Shown here: positions 1 to 12,100 of the stretch, piece by piece
How positions within the stretch are numbered: the first letter of the stretch is position 1
Layout: each line of letters begins with the position of its first letter
Assembly: GCA_000310025.1 (NCBI GenBank)
Contig: FN648455.1
Location: 62,001 to 126,000, forward strand
Origin: Ectocarpus siliculosus
Lineage: Eukaryota > Sar > Phaeophyceae > Ectocarpales > Ectocarpaceae
Direction: 5' to 3'
DNA length: 64,000 nt
Notes under the pieces: model-generated
Database searches by the model: none
What the model was told of the DNA's origin: nothing
Seen by the model: only the letters and a program-made list of their open reading frames with translations
Program-made: the position numbers and the translations under genes

Positions 1-644
1 GTTGTGCAATATCGCGGTTTCATCGTAAGTATACTCCGCTGCTGTATTTGGTCCCCGTCGCGGGCCACTTGTTGAAACACTGGAGAAAATGGAAACAGGA
101 GACACTTCTGTCATTGTACATACCAGTATGGTCTCCACACACCAACAAGCACGCAAGATCTCACCCGTGCGTGACCTATATTCAGCTAGCATATTCTGAT
201 AATGCACATGAGGCAAACACCCCCGAGGCCAAGGGCAACGCGGAAGGTACACGGATATGTTTAATGTCCACCTCCTAACCACGCTTTCCATCCATCATTC
301 GTGGCAATTCGTGGCACCTGACTAAACTCGTTTTTCTACCCTGGTGGAAACTACCTGCTACGCACCAGTGTTCTAGCGCCACGTCCCCCGCTGGTTTTTC
401 GCCGACCGGATTTGTATCTCGTCGCATTTGATCTCACCGCGTTTGTGGGGTAGCCTGTGTGTCTGTGTGTGGTCTGAATGGATGGCAATACACACAGAAG
501 TACCTTCGTCTGCTGTAAGTTGTTGAGAATTGCACATATGGGAGTCGTCGCACGCGGATGCGAGAAATATAGTCAAGGGTCTAATGATAGAGAACACGGT
601 CGCGGTACGACAAAGTTTTTGGTTCTTTCGGTCTCCCCCTCCCC
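1..644. other. no confident gene; upstream of first gene
   Basis: I see no recognisable coding exon here. Short open frames exist on both strands but have no family motif and no convincing paired splice sites. The stretch may hold the 5' UTR, promoter or an unseen first exon of the gene that becomes clearly coding after about 675. A TG-rich patch lies near 450-475. Confidence 0.4.
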
Positions 645-3600
645 ATGCTTCCCGACTGCCTTACACGCATGCAGGCGGCTCAGTCCAGGTTTGACGATTG
701 TCAACAGTGGTCGACACAAGCCCTGCCTTTTGAGCCGGATGCCCTGAAGGAGTACCTTGCCAGGGCCAAGGCTATCGCGCCCATTATCCCGGGCACAATC
801 GTCTACATCAGACCCCACCCGGACGGGCAGTGGGGCGACGGAAAAACCATCAAGCAGGTCAGACGACCCAATGGTAGCGGTGGTGGCCGCAGCGGTGTCA
901 GTGCAGGCCTTGACACCGGGGCCGGCCCCAGGCTGAGTTCGATGGCGCGATCTACGTATCGATGGGGGCTGGTTGCAGAGCCACCTCCCCCCGCCCAAAA
1001 GCAGCAGCTGACGCGAGAGCAGGTTCCCAGCAGAACGGAGGCATTGCCAGTGCAGGGAACGCCAAACATCCCGATGATGCAGGAGTCGGCCACGGGCAGT
1101 ACCGGGGTGGAAATGCCGATGACACCGCAGTGGTTCAGGCAACAGCAGCAACCGCAGCACCACCAGCACCACCAGCAGTATGTGCTGTTCGAGCAACAGC
1201 GCCAGCAGAAACTAATGCAGGAGCAACTGGTGCAGCAGCAGCTGGTGGAGCAATACCAGCGACGCGACCACATCTCTGGAGATTCTTTCCGGCCGCAGCT
1301 ACAGCTGCCCCCAAACTCGCTACTGCAGTCGGAGTTGATTCAGCAGGGCTCCAATCTCGGAGGCCTTGCGGCAGCGCATCCAATGGCTGCACAAGGAGTT
1401 GCGCCGGCGTCGACGCCGCGTGGGGATGGAAACCCTCATGCGTTGGCGCCGTCGTCCGTATCAGGCGATGCGATGGCAAAAGGAGCAGCAGGGGCGACAA
1501 ACGAGGAATCAGTTGTATGGATAGCTAGTCCGTCCGAGGGTAGTTCGCCGCTGCAGGTGGAACGGTCGCGCATCGTGGGACGGGAGTTCGAGGAGGAAGC
1601 GATGAACATCTTGTGGGATGCCAGAGGTGCGCGTGCTTTTTTGTTCGTGCTAAATAGCATGTCGATTCGACCAATTGTAGCACAGACGTCACATCCCCGC
1701 CAACCACCCATAGTCCCCAACAGCAGGCTACAAATATGTGGCACTGCTGTGAAGCTCGCGTTCTGCGTGGCGACTGCCCCCGCCTTTCTGTTCGTCAGGT
1801 CAATTCGGAGTGGCTCTCGACATCGTCAGGTCGAAGAGGTACCAGGATGATCTGAAACGAAGGCTGAAAAATGCAGGGGAGATATGGACGTTCCAGCAGG
1901 TGACGACGACAGTAGTGTAGGCCCCTTGTAGTTGATCGGAATCCAAAGAGGCGCTATGGCTGCCGGCTTGACCTTGGCGGTCATTCCAACTCGGCTTGAA
2001 CCGCTCGCAGAACTTGCGTGCAATTGAGGTTCGCCGGGTTAGATGACCAAAATTGCCTAGTGGGGGGTGATGGTACCTGCTCTCCTTGCAGAACGTGGCG
2101 GTGTAGCACACGTCCTCTTCAAACTTGCTGCACTCGTCACACCGCTACTAACAGGTGAAGGCCGCAGTGAAGTCGTGTACGAAGCTGGCAGCAGAACGCC
2201 GCAACGAGGAGATGGGAGAGCTTGGGGACGAATGTACCGACGAGGCTGACCACGGCGTTGCTTCCAAGCCCTTCCGTTGTGTGGTTGACTTCAGTCGACG
2301 GTTCGCGACTCTTTCGAGGTAAAGTGGAATGGTCGGAAGGTGTGTATGTCGTAAAGAAATGCCCCTGTAGTTGTTCAGATGGCTTCACAGGCTCCAATTT
2401 TGTCAACGCGAAATCGATGTCCTTCCTAACGTCAGGTGCAGAATCATTTTTTTTTTTTTGGTGTTTGGTACCATACGTGTTTGTGGGTGGCCCCGCGATG
2501 CAAAATTGTCGCGGCGACACGGAGCCATTTTGGCCAGGCACCTATGCCTGAGGGCGTTCCATGTTTATATCATGGTTATTCTGTTTGATTTTGGTTTTTC
2601 CCCAGACTCGTGTTTAGCATTCCGTTCATGAAGCACCAAACAGCAATGGTCAATTCTAGTGGAGCCCGAAACCCTGTCGCCTACACGCTAAATCGTGCTC
2701 TGACTCTTGCATTTTGTTCCCCCGTAACATACACCGTAGTGTTCCCGTGGAACCCCGTGTGGGCACGAGGTAGGAATCGCGATGTCACGTGGTTGCCGCC
2801 AAGGTTGGCAACAGCTCATGCGAACGTGCACGCAGCAGAAGAGGCTATAGCGAACTGATGGTCGCAAGCCATCATTCCAGTGTGCTTGTCAGTTGGACAC
2901 TAGTACGTTGTCCCGTAGGCTGGTTCCTTCTGCCTATTCTCCCCTGCGGTTTCCCTGCTTGGGCCTATGGGTCGCGTGAGTGTTTCGCTTCTGGGCCCAC
3001 GTACACTAAGGCATCTTGTCGTCGGTATAAACATCGCGTGGCCGATGTTGATTGCACACACAACTTTTCGTGCACACAGATTCGGTCAGAACTCGAAACG
3101 AAGAGGGACTGCAGAAGCAGCGACGGTAGCCCAAGGAGCAGCAGCTACAGCAAGCACGACAGCCAAACGGCAACGTCCGAAGCCGGGCACCTACAACGAT
3201 GCCCGACCGCACAAAAAACGCGCGAGGGCGGGGAGCAGCGGCAGCGATCGAAGTTGTAAGCAAGGTGAGACGACCACATGCACTGCTGCGGAGACTTCCA
3301 CCCCTTTAATTTACCGCGAACGTCATGGTGTCTACGCCTGTCCTGTTCGTTGTGAACTGAGGGTTGTACACATTTGGGAGATCGCTGCCTCCAGTCCCAC
3401 GACCCATACCGGCCGAAAAGATCACATTGTATGCTACTTGGATATGATACTCCAGTATGGTTTGCGCATGGCTTGTGCGTCCTTGGCCAGGATGCCCGGA
3501 AAGACTGAATACATGTGCGCGAAGGAACAACGCATGCGCGCGACAGTTTTCTACAGAAGAGCGGGCTCTGTTGCTGTAGATAGTGGCGTTACAGATCCCG

Positions 3601-5778
3601 TTGGTGCGATGTTCTTTTTTCGGTGTTTCCTGATGCTATGATCTTTACGAGTTCTCGCACACAACGCCCAGCCGCATTGCCAGACATGACGAAGCCCACA
3701 GTCAGTTGTGAGTATCAGGCTGACGCGTTGGTTGAACCATGTCAAGGAAGGATTAGGGACTTGCCGACAACACTCCGAACAATGACCAATTATCATGAGC
3801 AGAACAAAGCGACGAAGAGGAGGAAGAGGAAGAAGAGGAGGAAACCGACTCCTCGGAGGACGACAACTACGACCCCAATGAGAGCGAGGGCAGCAGCGTC
3901 ATTTTCGTGCGAGGCAACAAGAGACGCCAACGAAGGAAAGACAGAGTCGAAGCCGGCAGCGGAGACAGCAGCCAGGAAGACAGAAAGGTCGATGCGACAC
4001 CAACCACGACCACGCGAAGCAGAAAACCACCGTCCCCACCTTTGGATCCTTCACCCGGTGTCGTCCACGACCTCTGCTCTTCGGATGAAGAAGATGAAAT
4101 GCAGGACCTCTCCAGGAAAGGCCCTGCGGCAGGCTCTGCCGATGCTCCTGCTGCGGGGCGCTCTCCCGGTGCCGCTGGCTGCGGTGATCATGAAGGCCAC
4201 CAGGCCATGGCGCCGGCAACGGCGGCCAAGGTGGAGGCGGCAGCGGCGGCGCGAGAGACACGGGGCGTGGCGGCCGAAGCAGCGGCCAGGGCGGAGGCGG
4301 ACGGGGCACATGTAGAAAATGGAGGGCGAGCAGCCGCCGCGGGAGGAGGCGGAGGAGGAGCGGGTATGCCGTCAGCTTGCCCGAAAGAAGCCCGTGGCGG
4401 AACCATGAGCACGGAAAGAGAAGGAGATGGCAGTAGCGTAGGCAGCGACGTTACGCCTCCTGCCCGCGATGACTCGCCCGTACCGGTACGCAGTGAATCT
4501 TGGGAGGAATTTTGTGCGTCAGCCTCATTTTGTGTTTTAGATGCAAGCAACGTTTCGATTTCTGCGAAGCTTTGATGAAGCCCTGACTGAAGTTGGTGAC
4601 GTGATGGACAGGGGTTTCGCCGATGCACTTGGACCACATGTGTTGTTGACAGTTACCCGTTGCCTACTTGTTTGGCCTCCAACGACAAAAATGCGGTATG
4701 TAGTTTCCTGTCTGTGCTTGGCTGCAGCAGTGAAGGCCACATGAACTTACACCGTGTAGGATTCGGACTTCCGCTGCGGTACCAAACGCAATTCTGCAAC
4801 CAAAATACAACCAACCATATTTGCTCGATAACATGACTTATCGTTGTAACTGTCATCGTTCATCAGGGAGTGGCGTCCGGCAACACCGGCGGTGAAGCCA
4901 TGGCACCCAGACCGCAAACAGAGACTGGCAGCGTTTTGCATGTTTTCATGGATAGGTAAGACGGGCGGTGGGCATGTTTGGTTACTGAGAAGTTCCCGAG
5001 TGTTCGCAGGAGCGTGTTTTTTTTCAAGACGGCCCACGTAGTACATTCCTGGTATTTTATGGGTTTGGTTTGGGGAGGTGCTCTTGCCTGGGGGGGGGGG
5101 TGATTTGGGGATCTTTTGATTGCAGGACTTCTCTGCCAATAGTGCAAAGTGGTGTTCCGCAATGTTCCGTGGGAATTGGAGGTACCCACGCCGGATAGGT
5201 TAGAGACAAACCTTGTACGGACTCACATGGCGCGATGTCCTGCGGGCACTCGAAAGCAGCATCGTTTCGGTGTGGCAGGCCCGGATGCTGTGTATGTACG
5301 TGAACACTGCTGTCTGGCACCGCTACCCACCCTTACATCCACTACAACCGTAATCCGCGAATGATTTGCTTTTATCTGCCCGAACGATCCGATACACCAT
5401 CCCACGCCTCATCCCACAGATGCAAAGCCACCCTCACTCCGGAGCTGTTTGACAAGTTCGTGTCGGCATTGTCTCAATATCGTGAGCAGCGGTTGGCGAT
5501 CGGCGAGCTCGTGGACGTGGTCGGCCAGTGCTTCAACCATCTTGAGGTAACCCACTAATGGCGTTCTTCCTTAGGGACACCGAATAGCAACAGCACAATT
5601 AGCAACCGTAACAAGTGCTTTTTTTAGTCTCTGTCTTATCCGCAAATCGTTCGCTTGTTTCACATTAATATCTGTTTGTTGTTCCCCGTCCGCTGCGCAG
5701 GAACGGGAGGTGAAGCTCGTGAAAGAGTTCAACAGTTTCCTGCCACCTGGCAACGCGGTGAAAATCACTGAGACATGA
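645..5778 (+). CDS. Gln-rich, acidic nuclear-type protein with C-terminal PAH-like module
   Basis: Eight exons join in frame: 645-1626, 1799-1899, 2155-2318, 3080-3264, 3803 to about 4513, about 4871-4955, 5420-5546 and 5701-5778, giving roughly 810 residues. The first exon holds a short ordered-looking stretch (PGTIVYIRPHPDGQWGDG) and then Gln/His-rich sequence. Exons 2-3 are charged and helical. Exon 4 is basic (KRQRPKPG, HKKRARAG). Exon 5 opens with an acidic block (SDEEEEEEEEETDSSEDD), has a second acidic patch (SDEEDEMQDL) and is then Ala/Gly-rich. The last two exons read LFDKFVSALSQYREQRL, then EREVKLVKEFNSFLPPGN, which is the pattern of Sin3-type PAH helical bundles; harmonin-N-like folds are an alternative. 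I infer a chromatin or transcription partner. Weak points are the true start (ATG at 645 is the first in frame; a splice acceptor at about 675 is possible) and the exon 5/6 junction, where 4513 to 4871 keeps frame and an acceptor at 4867 is the rival. Confidence 0.7.
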
Positions 5779-8700
5779 CACCCGGGTTTGGCGGGGTGCA
5801 GCCTGCAAACATGGCGGTCTTTCACAGTTCCTTGTTGGAAACAAGGACGAGGTCAGGGTTTGGAGAAAAGCAGTGTCAGCGATATGAGACGGCAATCTAC
5901 TGTCTGCGGCAGCGAATTGAGCTGGCGAGCATCCCAAGGTTTGACCGAATCGCACATAGGAGAGCCAGTTCTCGGTAGAGCTTGTGTAGGAATGGTCTCC
6001 CGCCGGCGGCAGGGAACAACGCCAGCTGAGGCGGGATTATTCAGTAGGCCTTCCGAGCAAGAAGTCTACAACCTGCACCACGTTTTGAACTGACTGAAGC
6101 TACGCAAGAGAGTGGCACGTTTGAGCAAGATGAGACACACGTAGCGCGTCATGAGCGGGGGGCGCGAATAGGAAGGGTTGCTCACGGCCAGAGCTGTGCA
6201 CGACTTCTTCCAATGACTCGCTATCTGGCCGAAACGGTAGGTACATTAGGAGATGCGTTGTGTTCGTTCCATGATGGCGAGTGTTGAAAACGCACAGAGC
6301 GAAGCCTGCGAGCGCTGTCAACGGTATTATCGTGGTGCGAAGTCCGCCCATTGACAGTAGAACTCACAGAAAGCGTTGATAGATGTGATGTCGCGGGCAG
6401 CGTGCGTATGACTGTTTAGTGACTGTATCCTAGAGAGACATTACCTGGGGAATTGGCGGTGTGTCGGATTGTTGGTCCACATGCCGGTGTTCATCGATCT
6501 ATGCGTCGCTTTTGTAGTGTGTGTTCTTGTGTGTGTGGGTGTTTCTGTCACTAGATCATAACAACAGTGTTTTTTGGTCTGTGTTGGAGAACGTAGGTGC
6601 TCTTATGCGTCTCTTTGTGCCGGGCGCTAGGGATGACAGCAGTGGAGGCATTACATGATGTCGGGGGAGTTCATCGAAGCGATCGCGCACGGCGCAGTTT
6701 ACAGGTGGTAGAAGGCTACGTTGCCGCCATCCACGCAGAACAGGAGTGGTGACCGGTTGTGCTGACACTATTAATAGGAGGCGTTAGCAAGTCCTGGATG
6801 AATAAGCGGTTAGACGCTCCGGGCACGTAAGGGATTACGAAAGCGTGCCCTTGATGTACATTTCGAAAGTCTTTGGGGAAACAGGTTTCGTGTGTACCGT
6901 ATATTCATTTTGTTTTGGCTGAACTAGTGATAAAATGTGTTTGTTTTGGTGGACACTACTTTGCTTGACCTGTGTGGCGACAGTGGTTGTAAATGTACTG
7001 TGCGAAGGGAACCGCAGCAGTAGCATTTGTGTGGTACATATCCAAACTATGTCCTGCCGGCTCTGCGAGTTTCGACGAGACATGTGCCGCGCTCTCGTCG
7101 CTGGTTGCATTGCTAGGTGGCAAGCTGTGTAGGAATGTTTGTGGAGCGAGGTTGGTGTGTGGTGCTCGCTACCACACAACCTGCATTTGCATGCGAACGT
7201 GCTGTATACCGTCTGTCTCACAGGCCGGTAGGAAGTTGGGAACAACGCGAGAATTTTACGTAAAATAAATGAAAATCTGTACGGGGAGCTAAGTGGTTGC
7301 GTGGGTTGAAAGGCGATGGGCTGTGAGTTATCCTACGTTGTTTGCTCGTTGATCAGGTGATGTGTACTTGTTGCCATGCCCGACTTAATGCGGCATTGTT
7401 TTTGCATCGATTTGTACACTTATAAAGTACGTCGTCCGTTGTAGGCTACCGTTTTTGTGTTGATTAGAGCAGAGTAGAAAATGGTTCCTGTGGTTCCTGT
7501 GGAAGGTGGAACGTAGCAACCTCCAACGAAATCTTGACGGAAAGGAAAAGGCATCATACTGGTCAATTCGTAGCCAGCCTTTGTAGCGCCCGGTGCAGTT
7601 CGTACCCGCGAGGAGTGTCGGTTTCACCGTCGAGGGTTCCCACCCATATTTGGGTCATCTCCCCTAAATACCCACCTGACAAGAACGAGCTTTAAAGGGT
7701 CGTGTGACTTGTCACTTGTGTGTCTTCCGACCGCCAAGTTGATCGTGCCTCACGGCAATAAATCAACGTGCTGAGTGAGTTTCGCCTCATTGGTCTTTGG
7801 AAGTTTGTTTGTTCCCCACATGGAACGAAAGTCAGGCGTGACCGAACACTCTCGCGCAGGTGATCGGCAAACGTCGGGGACAAGGTCTATTATAAGGCAG
7901 TCCCAACCCGATGACTAGTCTAATGCTCCGAACGGTAAAGAGTGTTATTTACAGGACCGCACGGCTAGCTGCGTTTAGCAGTGTACGGTGCAAAACCGCA
8001 GGGAAGGCTGTCTAGACCACAATCAATCCAAGTACGTCGGGTTTCGTTAATGGTACCCTATATTTTACCGTTTTTTCGACGAAGAATCAAGTCCCGTTCG
8101 TCGAGCAGGAGGAAAATGTCTCGCTCTGCGTGACGGCGCAGGGCTCAAATGATGTGATGGCATCATGATATGGCACAAAGGGGCGTGCAGCGACCAAGCC
8201 AACGATCTCGCCATTGGTTGGTGCCGGAGACCCGCCCCCCTTGTTTACATTGCCATTTTCGGTGGATCGAAGCCGCCAGCCACTACGCAACTCGGTGTGC
8301 ACATTCCTTCCTGGGACCCTCATCATGCTGCAGGGTTGAGCATCACGGGCCGGTTTTCGAAGATGCTACAGATAACAGATCACGTGTATGTGTTACGGAA
8401 TGGTCCGCAGTTCGTATGCCTCCCTTACGGCCAGGTGAGCGTTGCTGTTCTCCTGACTACTTCCTCGTTGGCCACAGATTGCCCCGCCACCAAACAGATG
8501 TCCAGTGATTCGAGTTATTCATGATTGTTCGGCGACCCACGTGTCAGAAGTAAGTGGTCCTTGTACGAAACTGAGTCGTGGCCAGCCGGAGATTTGTCGC
8601 GCAGGAAGACCTCGTTGCGGACAAGCAACCTGCCGGCACGTTGCCCTCATGACTGACCGTGAAATGCGTCGAACGCAAGTTCAATGTGCCTTCTAATCCC

Positions 8701-9126
8701 CGTACAACTCAAACACTATTAATGATGATCCGCGTCAATTTTTCAACTTCCCCCATCCTGCATCAGCCGGTCCAAGAAGAGGCCGATCTTCAGGCCGATT
8801 GTGTTCAAGCCGGACGGGTGCTGCTGCAATTGCAGTCAAACAAACGGGTTACTACAAACGCGGTTACGTCCCACCAAAAACCCGGAAACGATGCTGCAGT
8901 GCTTGGCATAACATGGCTGATCTGTCTACCCATCAAGCACAGGATATGTGGTATTCGCCAAAGCACGGATCACACCAACTGCACCACCCGACAACCGCGC
9001 CATCACACCAAGCAGAAGCAGCCGATGGCAACCATTGGGCGGACACCGAACAGCCACGACCCGAGCCGCCCATCAGCAACAAGTCTGCTCGCGTAAAACA
9101 AGAGGACGATGTTGCAGGAGCGCGGA
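5779..9126. other. intergenic and likely 3' UTRs of convergent genes
   Basis: This lies between two genes that point at each other, so both ends are probably 3' UTR. No open frame here shows a family motif. The longest coding-like patch, about 8160-9240, is best explained as sequence beyond the stop of the opposite-strand RNA-binding gene. Confidence 0.4.
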
Positions 9127-12100
9127 CTACAAATGACCAAGAGCTTTCTTTACCTTTTTGGCTCGCTTGGTCTTCTTCTTTACCTGGAAAAAATCGATGG
9201 AACGGACGAACGAAGAACCGGAGATTGAGGACGTGAGCCAAAGATTGGAACAACCGAACCTGCCTCTGCGGTGAGTACATAGTATTTTTTTTTTATATAG
9301 TATGTGCACCGATGAAGCCGTGACCTCCTTCGTTACCACCAGAGAAGCGAGTACGGCATCCAGGTTGATTCCTGGTATCCTCTTGCGCAGCCGTCATACC
9401 TGGCCCATTCTCTAGCTGGTTCAAATGCAACAGCTACCAGTACGATCACATGACCCTCGGTCGCTGCACCATTACAACCACATCTGTTCACGGCTGTCGA
9501 GTTATGTTCTCTCGCTACTGCGGAGCCTCTCGAGCATGACGAGCCACTGCTGCGCTGGTTTCCGTTTAGCGCAATGGGTTGGCAGTGATTCCTCATAGCC
9601 TCACAGGACACGCATCGCAATGGTGCCGCGGGGTTAAGTTGGTGATCTGTCCAGGTCCACTACGAGGTCCCTGCTTTACTGGATAATGTGCCTCCGAGTC
9701 GATGATTGCTGGAGGATGAGGGTGGACGGTGGTGCCAGCGTAACGTCGACGTTTATTAACCTAACGCCTAACAGCGATGCTGTAACGACAGGGGACAAGT
9801 CACCCATGGCCTGTTGGTGATAGAGGTGAGTGCTAGCGGAACCTTGTACTTCACTATGCATACTTTGTTTCGTTTGATAAACTCTGGCCACTGGGAACCG
9901 GGGCCAGCTTTCTTCTCACCGCCAAAGAGCTCCAAACCGGAAGCTAGAGGCAGGGGACGAAAACAGAGTCGTTCAGTACTTGTCCCCGATGCATTTACCA
10001 CTAGCACAACAGCTGTGTTTCTATGGGCCTACTCTGCCCAATCACCAACAGGAACACAAAAAAAACGGCTTTTCAGAGAAGCTTTGCGGGCAATCTTGCC
10101 GTGGTCTCAAGAACGAAGGCGGTCGCGTGCAGAGCATCTTCCGCGGCAAAATCGACATTATCGGTTGTTTTTCCATGGCAGCTACATGCAACCGCACCAC
10201 GTACCTCTTTGACATCCCGTTCTTTCCACGTGCTCTTGCTGATCTTCATTGGTCTGTTGCCCAGGTATTTTCCTTGTTGTTCTCGCAAGGCCTTGAGCAT
10301 ATCCATACTGCCTCACCCCATGTGCACACATCAAAGGCAGCAACAAGAAAAATGGTAGAGGGTCAGAGCGGTCATTCACGACTTGAGCTGTAGGCAAAGA
10401 AAAGGCACCAAAATATCAACCTCTAAAACACGTGTTCTGGGTCTTGACATCGTTAGAAAGTCCGTTGTAGGGATACAAAATGATGGAATAACGACAACGA
10501 CGACGACGTTGACAACGAAAAGTGGCACAACAAGCGGCACAGCAGAAGCACGTCTTACCCGTCCAAGAAGCTGACGAAGCCGTAGCCTTTCGACTTCTTG
10601 TTCCACTTCTCACGGATGATCTTCGCCTTCGCGAAAGAAGTGTACTTGCGGAAAGCCCCCGCCAGGTTGTCGTCGGTGACCTCATTCCCGAGATCTCCCA
10701 CGAAAAGCCGGTAGTCGTCTGCGCGGTTTCGGTTCGGGGAGAGGCAGGGAGGGGGCAGGCGAACTTGAGAACAATGTAGTCTGGCTCCCAAAACTCTTCT
10801 ACAAAGGACAACCAGACCATTGTCGCCAATTTCTCGAAAACCTCCCGAGCAACGGAAGGAGGGGCGAGGGGAACACAAAGAAGCATGCTTTCGTACGATA
10901 GGAGAAACAATCTCGGAGTGGAAACCAAAAACAATGCTAACCGTCGTCCGCCGCTCACCCTACAACTCACTTTCGGGCCACTCGGCCAGGGTCTCATCCT
11001 CCCAGCTCTTCCCCCCTGCCACCCTCTTAAACTTGTTGGACGACTCCGCTTTCGCCTTGGCAACCTTGTCTTTTCCACCGGCCGCGGCCGCCGCGGCCGC
11101 CCCCCCCTCTACCCCGCTCCCAGCCGCCGAACCCCCCATACCAGGTCCGGGCCCCCCTGGCATCATCCCGTTCATTGGGCCACCGTAGCCGTACCCCATG
11201 CTGCCGTCAGGGTAGGGTCCTGGCAAACGGGGTTGCGGAGAAACAGAAGGTTGTTGGTTGAGGGGTTCGGTTACCACGGGGAAATGGTTAGCTCTCTCCT
11301 GTGTTGATGACCTCAGGTTCTGCATGAGGTAACCACGGGGAAGTGGATAGATTCCCCGTCTTGGCGACATCATATTCCGGGTGGTGCACGAGGTACTGCT
11401 GTAGGTGAACAACAAAGGGTGAGAATTCTGGCAAAAACTGACAAAAAGGCAAGGGCGAAATCAACCCCCTTACGCCAAAACTGGAGCCGATTTCGCACCC
11501 CCTCGGATTCGAGTCGGAAATCCTCGCAAGCTTACCTACTGAAAAACCAAAAGATGGTTATGATGCTGTATTTAGTACAGGTGAAACAACACCTCCAAGC
11601 TCAGAGCGCATTCTGATCTGACTTGAGCTCATCCAACCAATGAGCGGGTAAACCATGCAAGTAAGCGGGTTGTGACGGGAAAGCCAGCGGCCTTCGTGCC
11701 GACCGGAGGGTCACGGCATGACTCTCACGAAAACAGGGTACAGGAGGGCGACAGAAGAGGGTATGGGTGAGGGGAGGAAACTGGGGTTGCTAGGGGGATG
11801 GGGGGGGAGGGGGGGGGGGGGTGCAGCTGATGGATGTTCTGGAGGGGGGGGTAGGGCTTGAGAGCGAGATAAAGGATTGTTTCGGCAATGGTAACTGTGG
11901 CGGGGGTGGTCTTCTCCGTTCACACCTCACAGGCAAGAACACAAAGGAATAGGCGAGCATTTGACAGGCTCTAGAAAAAACACTTCTTGCAGCGGACACC
12001 CGAAGGATAGATAGATACCGACACCTGCAAGCTTGGCAGGTTTCAAGCCAAGGGGGAAGAAGAAGCAGGCTTCATCAGGGTCAGACTTCGAGGACATCCC

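Noticed and set aside
573-1500. Long open frames on the minus strand opposite the first exon
   Set aside because: They mirror the Gln-rich exon (CAG/CTG codons) and give Cys-, Leu- and Arg-rich products with no motif.
5126-5181. Candidate small exon in the first gene
   Set aside because: It has splice-like ends, but including it breaks the phase needed to enter the PAH-like exon; skipping it keeps frame.
8165-9236. Overlapping plus-strand frames that look mildly coding
   Set aside because: No motif and no consistent splice pairs. They lie beyond the stop of the RBM42-type gene, so they are best read as its 3' side.
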